Assembly (NCBI GenBank): GCA_964640085.1 | Contig: CAZXFA010000031.1 | Coordinates: forward strand, 1 to 26,363 | Reading direction: 5' to 3' | DNA length: 26,363 bases | Source of the DNA: CAZXFA01 sp964640085 | Lineage (GTDB): Bacteria; Actinomycetota; UBA4738; HRBIN12 | In this document: piece by piece, positions 1-6,570 of the stretch | Numbering within the stretch: position 1 is the stretch's first letter | Layout: every line of letters starts with the position of its first letter | Notes under the pieces: generated by a model | Database searches by the model: none | Told to the model about the DNA's origin: nothing | The model's input: only the letters and a program-made list of their open reading frames with translations | Program-made: the position numbers and the translations under genes

Positions 1-26
1 CTGAGCTATGGGCCCGTGAGCGGGAG

Positions 27-425
27 TCAGTCTAGCGAACCGACCGCGGCCTGCCCCTGCTCGTCCCAGTTCACGCGCGGAGCATCGAGCCACAGACGCT
101 CGAGGTCGTAGTAGTCGCGCTCCTCATCGACCAGGGCGTGCACCACGACGTCGACATAGTCCAGCAGCACCCAGCGAGCCTCGGTCTCACCCTCCCGACG
201 GACGGGACGCTGGCCGAGCCCGCGGAGGGTCTTCTCGACCTCCTCCACGATCGTCCGGACCTGCCGCTCGGTCGAGCCCGAGCAGATGACGAAGTAGTCG
301 GTGATCACGATCAGCCCGCGCACGTCGAGGATCGTCACGCCGCCGGCCTGCTTCGCCGCCGCTGCTCGGGCCGCGGCCACGGCGGCGCCGCGGCTCTCGT
401 CCGACCCATCGTTCCTACGCGGCAC
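27..425 (-). CDS. rsfS: Ribosome silencing factor RsfS (Iojap/DUF143 family)
   Basis: 132 residues, normal family length. RsfS binds ribosomal protein uL14 on the free 50S subunit and blocks 30S joining, lowering translation when nutrients are short. The Iojap core is seen from about residue 14 to 118: the helix rich in Ala, then VTILDVRGL, ITDYFVICSGST, the ERQVRTIVEEVE helix, and the WVLLDYVDVVVHAL strand followed by RDYYDLERLW, all hallmarks of the family. The start is GTG at 425 with GAAGGA a few bases upstream; an ATG slightly upstream in another frame runs into a stop. It lies 26 bp after the broken LytR_C-like gene and is the last visible gene of the obgE-nadD-rsfS run, the usual bacterial partnership. 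Function is from the family; there is nothing odd in the sequence. Confidence 0.95.
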   Translation of the reverse strand: MPRRNDGSDESRGAAVAAARAAAAKQAGGVTILDVRGLIVITDYFVICSGSTERQVRTIVEEVEKTLRGLGQRPVRREGETEARWVLLDYVDVVVHALVDEERDYYDLERLWLDAPRVNWDEQGQAAVGSLD

Positions 426-451
426 GCCGTCCTTCGCTCATCTCCGGGCGC

Positions 452-885
452 TCATCCTACGCTGGACAGGTCCTTCCCCACCACCATGGTCACGGGCGCC
501 ATGCCGCCCGAAGAGACCGACACCGACACGTTCCGCACACCCAGCAAGTCTCGCACACGCTCGCCGGCACATCGTCGCCGGGCCCACCACCACGAGCCGG
601 AACCCGCCGGGGACGACCGGCTCGGCCACCACGTCGCCCGCGCCAGGCACCCTGTGCCGTTCAGGACGATCGCCCAAACGACCTCTCGGCCCGACCCCGC
701 CGAACGCCGCCACGAGCGCCTCGGCAACCGGCCCCGTCTCGAGGGCCCGGGATCCCGATCGTGAGCTCGGCAGACATCACGACCGCGCCAGCCGGCCGGT
801 CCCCGCCGAGCCCACACCACGCCTTCGAGACCTCTTCGCCACGCACGATCACGAGCGGAGCGACGAGCCCCACCCGGCGCGTCAC
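452..885 (-). pseudogene. Frame-broken LytR_C-like protein between nadD and rsfS
   Basis: No single frame is coding throughout, but clean high-GC3 coding sequence moves between frames. The GTG at 885 overlaps the nadD stop (GTGA). Its frame gives VTRRVGLVAPLVIVRGEE and later AELTIGIPG, to about 745. A second frame gives ALETGPVAEALVAAFGGVG to about 685. The third gives EVVWAIVLNGTG to about 650. The second resumes with VPGAGDVVAEPVVPGGFRL to about 575. The third finishes with ERVRDLLGVRNVSVSV and APVTMVVGKDL, stopping at 452. Joined, this reads like the LytR_C domain (VLNGTGVPG near the start, VTMVVGKDL at the end) found in LCP proteins and in short stand-alone proteins; an LCP gene is often seen between nadD and rsfS in actinomycetotes. 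There is no room for a full LCP catalytic domain. Four or five shifts in 434 bp suggest a decaying gene; assembly or base-calling errors are the alternative. The domain assignment is my reading of motifs. Confidence 0.5.
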
Positions 886-1484
886 CGGTACAGACCCGCC
901 TTCTCGATGTAGCTCTTCACGCCCTCGGGAACCAGGTACCGGATCGGGCGGCCGGCCCCGACGCGCTCGCGCACATCGGTGGAGCTGATCGCGAGTGCCG
1001 GGATGTTCATCACGCTCACGTTGGGGTGGCGGGTCGTGGCAGTCGCGTCGAACCGCGCCAGGTCGTACCCGGGCCGCGTGGCTGCGATGAAGTGCGCGTG
1101 CGAGAGCACCTCCTCCGGATCCTTCCACTCGAAGATCTCGAGGATCGCGTCGGCACCGGTGATGAAGTAGAGCTCGGCGTCGGGATTCTCGGCCGAGAGC
1201 GCGAGCAGCGTATCCACCGTGTAGGTCGGGCCGTCGCGGTCGATCTCGACACGCGAGACGCGGAACCGGGGGTTCGACGCCGTCGCGATGACCGTCATCA
1301 GGTACCTGTCCTCGGCTGGCGAGACGTCCCGACCCTCCTTCATCCACGGCTGGCCGGTCGGAACGAAGATGACCTCGTCCAACGAGAACTGGACCTGGGC
1401 TTCCTCCGCCGTCACGAGGTGCCCGTAATGGATGGGGTCGAAGGTCCCGCCCATGACCCCCAGGCGCCGTCCCACGGTCGCCAT
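882..1484 (-). CDS. nadD: Nicotinate-nucleotide adenylyltransferase NadD
   Basis: 200 residues, full length. NadD transfers AMP from ATP to nicotinate mononucleotide, giving deamido-NAD in NAD biosynthesis (cytoplasm). The nucleotidyltransferase signature GGTFDPIHYGH is at residues 12-22 with the (T/H)xGH-type catalytic histidines. GADA follows at about 110-113, and the C-terminal ATP-binding ISSTDVR is at 166-172. The ATG start at 1484 has only a weak upstream TAGG; the protein begins ten residues before the signature, as expected. It lies 51 bp after obgE and overlaps the start of the downstream broken gene by 4 bp (GTGA), so it was built for translational coupling. The obgE-nadD-rsfS order is conserved in many bacteria. 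Confidence 0.96.
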   Translation of the reverse strand: MATVGRRLGVMGGTFDPIHYGHLVTAEEAQVQFSLDEVIFVPTGQPWMKEGRDVSPAEDRYLMTVIATASNPRFRVSRVEIDRDGPTYTVDTLLALSAENPDAELYFITGADAILEIFEWKDPEEVLSHAHFIAATRPGYDLARFDATATTRHPNVSVMNIPALAISSTDVRERVGAGRPIRYLVPEGVKSYIEKAGLYR

Positions 1485-1535
1485 CCTACGGCCGGCCGGC
1501 GGTCCGGCGGCAGATCCCCACCGCCGTGGGCAACC

Positions 1536-2777
1536 TCACGACCGCTCCAGCTCCTCCCCCGGCAGGAACTCGAACGCCACCTCCCCGATCACGACCTCGT
1601 CCCCGCGGCGGGCGCCGGCCGCGGCCAGCTGGCGCTCGACCCCCTCGCGGACGAGCCGCCGTTGGAGCCTGATCAGAGCGTCGGGGTCCTCGAGATCCGT
1701 CTCGGCGACCCAGCGCTCCACGCCGCGGCCGGTCACCCGGAACCGCTCCCCCTCCCGGTGCACCGTGAACCTGGGCCGGGCGGGTCGGAGGACGACGTAC
1801 GGCCGCCGATCCTCGGGGCCCGCCTCGCGCACGAGGTCGGCCAGGCGCTCTCGGAGCATCGACAGTCCGAGCCCGGTGACGGCTGAGATCGCCAGCGCGT
1901 CCACACCGAGCGCCACAGCGGTCGGATCCTCGACCAGGTCGGCCTTCGTCCCCACCACGAGCGCGGGGCGATGAAGGAGCTCGGGGTCGTACGCGTCGAG
2001 CTCACGTCGGAGGGTGGAGAGATCGGCGGCGGGGTCGACCGCCGACAGATCGACGGCCAGCACGAGCGCTCGGCACCTACTCACGTGGCGGAGGAACCGG
2101 TGTCCCAGGCCGCGGCCCTCGCTCGCCCCCTCGATCAACCCTGGAACGTCGGCGACGACGAACCGTGGCTCGCCCTCCACGCTCACCCCGAGCTCGGGGG
2201 TGAGCGTGGTGAACGGGTAGTCGGCGATCTTGGGGCGGGCCGCGGTCAGGCGCGAGAGGAGCGTCGATTTCCCCGCGTTCGGAAGCCCCACCAGGGCGAC
2301 GTCCGCGACCATCCGGAGCTCGACCTGCAACCGGCGCTCCTCGCCCCGCTCGCCGGTCTCGACCACCCGTGGCACGCGGTTCCGCGACGAGGCGAGCGAC
2401 GCGTTCCCTCGACCGCCCCGTCCACCGCGAGCCATGATGGCCCGGGCCCCCACGCCCACGAGATCGGCGAGCAGGCCCTCCTCGTCCTCGACCCTCGTCC
2501 CGTCCGGCACCGGGACCACGAGGTCCTCGCCATCCGCCCCGGTCCGGGTGTTCGACCGGCCCGGCTGCCCGTCGGCCGCACGCTGATGGGGATGGTCCGC
2601 CAGCCAGGCGAGGTCGCGGACTCGCGGGGAGACCTCGAACACGACGTCGCCGCCGTCGCCGCCGTCGCCGCCGTCGGGACCGCCCTTCGGCTTGTACGGC
2701 TCGCGGAGCAGCGACGCCGAGCCGTTGCCGCCGCGGCCGCCGCGCGCGAACACCGTCGCCTCGTCCACGAACCCCAT
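1536..2777 (-). CDS. obgE: GTPase ObgE/CgtA
   Basis: 413 residues. Obg is a slow GTPase that binds the 50S subunit during late assembly and links growth to (p)ppGpp. The glycine-rich Obg fold spans about residues 1-158 (MGFVDEATVFARGGRGGNGS, then a GGDGGDGGD stretch). The G domain shows GLPNAGKS (164-171), PFTTLTP around 188-194, DVPG (210-213), TKAD (277-280) and SAVTG (298-302). The last roughly 80 residues form an OCT-like domain, the C-terminal type usual in Gram-positive and actinobacterial Obg. All nucleotide-binding motifs are intact. The start is ATG at 2777, giving the canonical N-terminus. The gene is divergent from the small PH-like gene at 2823, so it probably has its own promoter rather than relying only on read-through from rplU-rpmA. 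Confidence 0.97.
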   Translation of the reverse strand: MGFVDEATVFARGGRGGNGSASLLREPYKPKGGPDGGDGGDGGDVVFEVSPRVRDLAWLADHPHQRAADGQPGRSNTRTGADGEDLVVPVPDGTRVEDEEGLLADLVGVGARAIMARGGRGGRGNASLASSRNRVPRVVETGERGEERRLQVELRMVADVALVGLPNAGKSTLLSRLTAARPKIADYPFTTLTPELGVSVEGEPRFVVADVPGLIEGASEGRGLGHRFLRHVSRCRALVLAVDLSAVDPAADLSTLRRELDAYDPELLHRPALVVGTKADLVEDPTAVALGVDALAISAVTGLGLSMLRERLADLVREAGPEDRRPYVVLRPARPRFTVHREGERFRVTGRGVERWVAETDLEDPDALIRLQRRLVREGVERQLAAAGARRGDEVVIGEVAFEFLPGEELERS

Positions 2778-2785
2778 GACCTGAG

Positions 2786-2792
2786 ATTGTTA
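2786..2792 (-). promoter_or_regulatory. Possible -10 element for obgE
   Basis: On the minus strand the intergenic bases read TAACAAT, 8 bp before the obgE ATG. This resembles an actinobacterial -10 box placed for a very short leader or a leaderless transcript. I see no good -35 box 16-18 bp upstream. The 45-bp divergent gap leaves little other room for an obgE promoter, which is the main support. Confidence 0.25.
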
Positions 2793-2822
2793 CCGGATCC
2801 GCGATGGCGGCATCATGGAACC

Positions 2823-3245
2823 GTGCCCCATCCCGTGAAGGTCTGGGCCGTCGAGCTCATCCACGAGGCTCCCTTGGAGGAGGTGGAGGGCTCGCTCGCA
2901 CTCGAGACCGACGCCCTCGTGTTCAGCCCCAAGGGCGGTTCGAGGACGACCCGACGGATCGACCTCGCGTCCATCCGGAAGGTCAAACGCCTCCGAGGAT
3001 CGCCCGTGCTGATGGTGGTTCGGGACCAACGAGGCATGCCCGCTCGGACCGCGTTCTACTTCGTCCAGCCTCCGCCGCTGGATCGCCCTCGCTCGGAACG
3101 GCAGGGGTTCGGTGGATTCCCCCGCAACCCGCAACGGAAGGCGAGACGCCAGAACGCCGGCTACTTCGGAGTGTGGAACCAGGAGAAGAAGGCGCTCATC
3201 CGCGAGTGGGAACGTGCGGTGCGGAGGGCGATGCCGGGTCGCTAG
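2823..3245 (+). CDS. Small PH-like (bacterial PH fold) protein, function unknown
   Basis: 140 residues from the GTG at 2823; a second in-frame GTG at 2835 would give MKVWAVEL and 136 residues. There is no strong ribosome-binding site for either (only GGAA just upstream of 2823). The first 85 or so residues look like alternating strands: VKVWAVELIHEAPLEEVEGS, then ETDALVFSPKG, RRIDLASIRKVKRLRGSPVL and RTAFYFVQPP. This is the pattern of a bacterial PH or GRAM-like barrel. It is followed by a basic Gly/Arg/Asn stretch and a final helix (KKALIREWERAVRRAM), the closing helix expected of a PH fold. There is no signal peptide or membrane segment. It sits head-to-head with obgE and shares its stop region with rpmA: the palindrome CTAG at 3242-3245 supplies TAG to both convergent genes. 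The fold is inferred from strand pattern; the function is unknown. Confidence 0.72.
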   Translation: MPHPVKVWAVELIHEAPLEEVEGSLALETDALVFSPKGGSRTTRRIDLASIRKVKRLRGSPVLMVVRDQRGMPARTAFYFVQPPPLDRPRSERQGFGGFPRNPQRKARRQNAGYFGVWNQEKKALIREWERAVRRAMPGR

Positions 3246-3490
3246 GCCTGGATGGAAGCGAAGCGGCGCCCACGCGACTCGTGGAAACGCACCGTCCCGT
3301 CCACGCGGGCGAAGAGCGTGTCGTCGCCTCCCTTGCCGACGCCCCGACCGGGATGGATCCTCGTGCCGCGCTGGCGCACGATGATCGTGCCGGCGGTCAC
3401 CTCCTCGCCGCCGAACGCCTTGACGCCGAGCCGCTTGGACTCGGAGTCACGCCCGTTCCTGGACGAGCCGCCGCCCTTCTTGTGCGCCAT
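3242..3490 (-). CDS. rpmA: 50S ribosomal protein L27
   Basis: 82 residues. bL27 is a late-assembling 50S protein whose N-terminal tail reaches the peptidyl-transferase centre. The typical N-terminus MAHKKGGGSSRNGRDSESKR is present without the cleavable extension found in Firmicutes, followed by LGVKAFGGE, AGTIIVRQRGT and HPGRGVGKGGDDTLFA. It follows rplU by 23 bp, the standard rplU-rpmA pair. Its TAG stop lies in a CTAG shared with the convergent PH-like gene, so the two genes overlap by 4 bp at their 3' ends and no terminator can sit between them. Confidence 0.98.
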   Translation of the reverse strand: MAHKKGGGSSRNGRDSESKRLGVKAFGGEEVTAGTIIVRQRGTRIHPGRGVGKGGDDTLFARVDGTVRFHESRGRRFASIQA

Positions 3491-3513
3491 GGGTCCGAGC
3501 GTACCAGACCGCC

Positions 3514-3888
3514 CTACGCCTCCGTCGGCTCGTCTCCGCTCGGCTCGTCAGCGGTCTTCTTCGCGGAAAACTTCCTGGATGCTGCGAGCTTGACGTCGGC
3601 GATCTCGAGCAGGGTCATCAGCTGTCGGTGCCCCTGCCGTCTCGCGTAGCCCGACTTGCTCTTGTACTTGAACACGTGGACCTTGTCGCCCTTCTGCTCC
3701 CCGAGGAGCTTGGCCGTCACCACGGCCTGCTGGACCTCCCGGCCCACGTGGGTCTTGCCCTCGTCGTCCACGACCAGCAGCGGGTGGAAGGTGACGGTGT
3801 CGTCCTCCGACCGCAGGTACTCCACCTCGATCACGTCCCCGGGCTTGACCTTGTGCTGCTTCCCGCCCGTCCTGATGACCGCGTACAT
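3514..3888 (-). CDS. rplU: 50S ribosomal protein L21
   Basis: 124 residues. bL21 binds 23S rRNA and is partnered in the ribosome with L20. The family pattern is clear: MYAVIRTGGKQHKVKPGD, then VHVFKYKSKSGYARRQGHRQ, the basic RNA-binding signature. The family core ends near residue 103. About 20 further residues form a charged tail (AKKTADEPSGDEPTEA), a common actinobacterial extension. The ATG at 3888 is preceded by AAAGGA and a GGGG run. It lies 46 bp after the RNase E/G gene and 23 bp before rpmA, consistent with one transcript rne/rng-rplU-rpmA, an arrangement found in many bacteria. Confidence 0.98.
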   Translation of the reverse strand: MYAVIRTGGKQHKVKPGDVIEVEYLRSEDDTVTFHPLLVVDDEGKTHVGREVQQAVVTAKLLGEQKGDKVHVFKYKSKSGYARRQGHRQLMTLLEIADVKLAASRKFSAKKTADEPSGDEPTEA

Positions 3889-3914
3889 CCCCGGTTCCTT
3901 TCCGCTCCCGTCGA

Positions 3915-3928
3915 GGGTCCGCGGACCC
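3915..3928. repeat. 14-bp perfect palindrome between the RNase E gene and rplU
   Basis: The sequence GGGTCCGCGGACCC reads the same on both strands. It lies in the 46-bp gap, about 27 bp before the rplU start. In RNA it could form a 5-6 bp GC stem with a very small loop; in DNA it could be a dimeric protein site. There is no T-run, so it is not an intrinsic terminator. The role is unknown. Confidence 0.4.
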
Positions 3929-3934
3929 CCGCCC

Positions 3935-6110
3935 TCAGCTCACGTCGTAGGTCAGGATCAGCCCCCGCCCCTCGCACGTGGGGCAGGTCTCGGAGAAGGA
4001 CTCCAAGAGTCCACCGGACACCCGCTTCCGCGTCACCTCCAACAGCCCGAGCGGGCTGATGTCGAACACCTGGGCGCGCGACTTGTCGTGCGCCAGGGCT
4101 TCCTTCATCGCCTGGATCACGTTGTCCTTGTTCTCCTCGAGCAGCATGTCGATGAAGTCGATCACGATCATCCCGCCGATGTCCCGCAGGCGGAGTTGCC
4201 GCGCGATCTCGCGAGCCGCTTCGACGTTGGTGTTGACCACCGTCTCCTCGAGGTTCGTCTTGCCGACCGCCTTCCCGGTGTTGACGTCGATCACCGTCAT
4301 CGCCTCCGTGCGGTCGATCACGATGTAGCCGCCGGAAGGGAGCCAGACCTTGCGGTCGAGCCCCTTGTGGATCTGCTCGACGATGTGGAATTCCTCGAAC
4401 GCAGAGAGCCTGCCCTGGTGCAGGCGGATCTTGGGCAGGAGATCAGGCGCGACCCCCCGGAGGTAGTCGGTGACCATCTCGTACACGCGCGACGAGTCCG
4501 TGACCAGCTCCCGGTACTCCTCATCGATGAACAGGTCGCGGACCACGCGGACCGTGAGCTCGGGCTCTTCGTAGAGGATGGAGGGCGCCTTGGAGCGCTT
4601 GGCTTTCTTCTCGATCGCGTTCCACTCCTCGACCAGCCGGCCCAGGTCGGCCGCCAGCGCTTCCTCAGAGGCGCCCTCGGCCGCGGTCCGAACGATCAGG
4701 CCGTGCTGCTCCGGTCTGATCCTCCGGTAGGTGGCCTTGAGCCGGCGGCGCTCGGCGTCGGGGAGCCTGCGGCTGATGCCGGTCACGTTGGAGTTGGGCG
4801 CCAGCACCAGGTACCGACCCGGCAGGGAGATCTGCGCGGTCAGCCGGGCGCCCTTGCCACCGATCGGGTCTTTCGTCACCTGGACCAGCACCGACTGACC
4901 GCTCTTCAACGCCTTCTCGATCCGCGGTGGCGAGCCCTCCAGGTCCTCGGGCGACCAGTTGACCTCGCCCGCGTACAGGACGGCGTTGCGGCCGCGCCCG
5001 ACATCGACGAAGGCGGCCTCCATCCCCGGGAGCACGTTCTGAACCCGCCCGAGGTACACGTTGCCGACCATCGACCTGGCTCCGGCCCGAGTGACATAGT
5101 GCTGCACCAGATCTCGACCCTCGAGCACGGCGATCTGGTCGCGCTCCCCGTGCTCGGTGATCACCATCAGCTTGTCGGTCATGCGCTCGACGGTCACGGG
5201 CACGTCGCGGCGGCGCCGGACCCGCCGGCCCTGCCGCTGTCGGCGCAGCCGAGTGGACGTGAGGGGTGCGCGCTCCCCCTCTGCCTCGGCCTCCCTCGTC
5301 TTCGCCCGCCCTCGCGCAGCCGGCTCCGGCTTGCCCGTACGCTCGGGCTTCGGCTCGGCCTTGCGCTTGGGCTCGGCCTTGGGCTTCGGCTCGGCCTTGN
5401 NNNNNNNNNNNNNNNNNNNNNNNNNNNNNNNNNNNNNNNNNNNNNNNNNNNNNNNNNNNNNNNNNNNNNNNNNNNNNNNNNNNNNNNNNNNNNNNNNNNG
5501 GCTCGGCCTTGGGCTTCGGCTCGGCCTTGCCCTTCGGCTCCGCCTTGGTCGCCCCCTTCCGGCGGCCGGTCGGTCTCTCGCGCTTCGCCTCGTCCTCCGG
5601 AGAGCCCTCCCCCGCCTCCGGCGGGGCCGCCTCGCCGATCTCGGATCCCGTCCGCTTGCCTCGACCCCGGCCGCCACGGCGACGGCGCCGTCGGGCAGGC
5701 ATCGCGGTCGCCTCGGACGGCTCCTCCGTCGGTACGACCCCCTGCGCCTGTACCTCCGCCGCTCCACCTTCGGGCGCGGACGCGGGCTTCCTCGCCCGAC
5801 CGCGACCACCGCGCCGTCGGCGGCGACGCTTCGCGGCCGGTGTCTCGGCCTCGGTGCCGACGCCCGCGGTCTCCCCCGGCTGGCCGTCAAGATCGACCGC
5901 CGGCTCCGATGCCGGTTCCGGCTGCTCCGCAGGCGCCGCCTCGGGTCCTGCCTCCGGACCGGCCGGACGCCGATGGCGGCCGCGACCACCGCGACGTGTC
6001 CGCTTCCGCGTGGTCGTCCCGGCCGCACCCTCTGCCCCGGCGGCCGCGAGGGGCGGCTGCGTCACGGCGTCCGCGGGGGTCTCCGCCTCGGTGGCGGTCG
6101 TCGTGTCCAT
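3935..6110 (-). CDS. rne: Ribonuclease E/G, with a long basic N-terminal extension (interrupted by a scaffold gap)
   Basis: Endoribonuclease for mRNA decay and rRNA/tRNA maturation, cutting single-stranded AU-rich RNA. The ATG at 6110 has GGAGGG about 8 bp upstream and is preferred to an in-frame GTG at 6287 that has no such site. Before the gap the N-terminal part (about 203 residues) is disordered, with three Arg-rich/GGRGR boxes at 35-48, 94-108 and 140-153, then AEPKxK repeats. After the gap come more repeats, the S1 region (SMVGNVYLGRVQNVLPGMEA), the 5'-sensor/RNase H region, and the catalytic DNase I-like part with metal-binding Asp in VIDVNTGK (codon 4286-4288) and in IVIDFIDM (4157-4159). 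A Zn-link ETCPTCEGRG lies at the very end; the protein stops about 13 residues after CPTC, without a clear small domain. The 100-N gap makes the two halves appear in different frames, which only reflects unknown gap length. The rne versus rng label is by architecture. Confidence 0.93.
5344..5399 (-). repeat. 18-bp tandem repeat (AEPKxK units), copy on the downstream side of the gap
   Basis: About three imperfect 18-bp units encode KAEPKP, KAEPKR and KAEPKP in the RNase E extension. The plus-strand core is ggctcggccttgggcttc. The array runs straight into the N block, so the copy number is not known. Confidence 0.85.
5400..5499. other. Assembly gap of 100 N
   Basis: Exactly 100 unresolved bases, a length commonly used as a placeholder for a gap of unknown size. 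Both flanks carry the same 18-bp repeat, so the assembler most likely broke in a tandem array. Gap length and reading phase cannot be trusted. Confidence 0.97.
5500..5547 (-). repeat. 18-bp tandem repeat (AEPKxK units), copy on the upstream side of the gap
   Basis: The same unit as at 5344-5399, encoding KAEPKG, KAEPKP and KAE before the N block. The two flanks share the core ggctcggccttgggcttc, which supports repeat collapse or breakage at the gap. Confidence 0.85.
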
Positions 6111-6326
6111 GGTCGCTCCCTCCGTGTCCTTGCTGGAGGTGCGCCGGGTGCGATCGGCGGCGCCCCGCGACCGTGTGCGTGGTCTGGGCACACGAGTCGA
6201 TGCGGGTGATCTGTCCTGTTCGTCCTCGGTGCGCAGAGACCCGGCGGTGGATCGATCGCCAGGCCCCTGCGGCGCTTCGTCGCGCACGCGGAAAACCCTG
6301 TCCCCGGCGGGCCGCCCGGCCGCGGC

Positions 6327-6349
6327 GCTCCGGGTCTTGGACCCGGGGC
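6327..6349 (-). promoter_or_regulatory. GC-rich hairpin in the RNase E leader
   Basis: CCGGGTC (6330-6336) and GACCCGG (6340-6346) are perfect inverted arms around a 3-base loop, with two more possible pairs outside after one mismatch. It lies about 215 bp upstream of the RNase E ATG within the predicted leader. It has no T-run, so it is not a standard terminator. Confidence 0.4.
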
Positions 6350-6436
6350 CGGCGGGGCCGTGGCCTCGCCTCCTCTGACCCCGCCGAGCGTTCCCGCGGC
6401 CCCATGGCCGCGCGCCCGACGAGCAAGCCTGATCTC

Positions 6437-6442
6437 ATCATA
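6437..6442 (-). promoter_or_regulatory. Candidate -10 box for the RNase E gene
   Basis: The minus strand reads TATGAT here, five of six matches to TATAAT and unusual in this GC-rich gap. A start of transcription near 6430 would give a leader of about 320 nt before the ATG at 6110. The bases 16-18 bp upstream match a -35 box poorly. Confidence 0.4.
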
Positions 6443-6470
6443 GGGGATACGGGCCCATCTCGACCGAGGG

Positions 6471-6488
6471 CTAGCCAATCCCGGCTAG
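6471..6488. promoter_or_regulatory. Inverted repeat CTAGCC-N6-GGCTAG, possible operator
   Basis: Perfect 6-bp arms with a 6-bp spacer (AATCCC). The centre is about 40 bp upstream of the candidate minus-strand -10 box, a position suited to a transcription factor dimer acting on the RNase E promoter or on the divergent REC-kinase gene. No factor can be named. Confidence 0.35.
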
Positions 6489-6542
6489 TCATCTGTCGCT
6501 CGGGTCGGGGAGCACGAACCATCCAGGTGCCGGATACCGGCC

Positions 6543-6560
6543 GTCTCACCCCGCTGAGAC
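6543..6560. promoter_or_regulatory. Inverted repeat GTCTCA-N6-TGAGAC before the REC-kinase start
   Basis: Perfect 6-bp arms with a 6-bp spacer (CCCCGC), ending 10 bp before the ATG at 6571. It occupies the place where a ribosome-binding site would be expected, and none is visible. It could be an operator or an RNA stem that limits translation. Confidence 0.4.
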
Positions 6561-6570
6561 ACTTCCCCGC

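Larger units (their letters stand above)
6111..6570. other. 460-bp divergent intergenic region: RNase E leader and REC-kinase upstream region
   Basis: No convincing protein gene lies here. The minus-strand reading frame up to 6287 is continuous with RNase E but lacks a ribosome-binding site, and its residues look like out-of-gene high-GC translation. The stretch holds a candidate minus-strand -10 box (6437-6442), a strong GC hairpin (6327-6349) and two 6-6-6 inverted repeats (6471-6488, 6543-6560). A smaller GCCGG-ATA-CCGGC repeat is at 6529-6541. I interpret it as a long RNase E 5' leader plus shared control region. Long, structured leaders are known for rne in other bacteria, where they mediate autoregulation. 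Confidence 0.55.

Noticed and set aside
661..734. Tail of the nadD-proximal frame (stop at 661) as a real 75-residue protein
   Set aside because: After about 745 this frame turns into Arg/Gly-rich shadow sequence, while another frame takes over with good coding bias.
2647..2676. Short GCC/GTC triplet repeat
   Set aside because: It encodes the normal Gly-Asp-rich stretch of the Obg fold, so it is coding low complexity and not a separate repeat element.
6111..6287. Earlier in-frame GTG start for RNase E at 6287
   Set aside because: It has no ribosome-binding site and its codons look like leader DNA; the ATG at 6110 has GGAGGG at good spacing.
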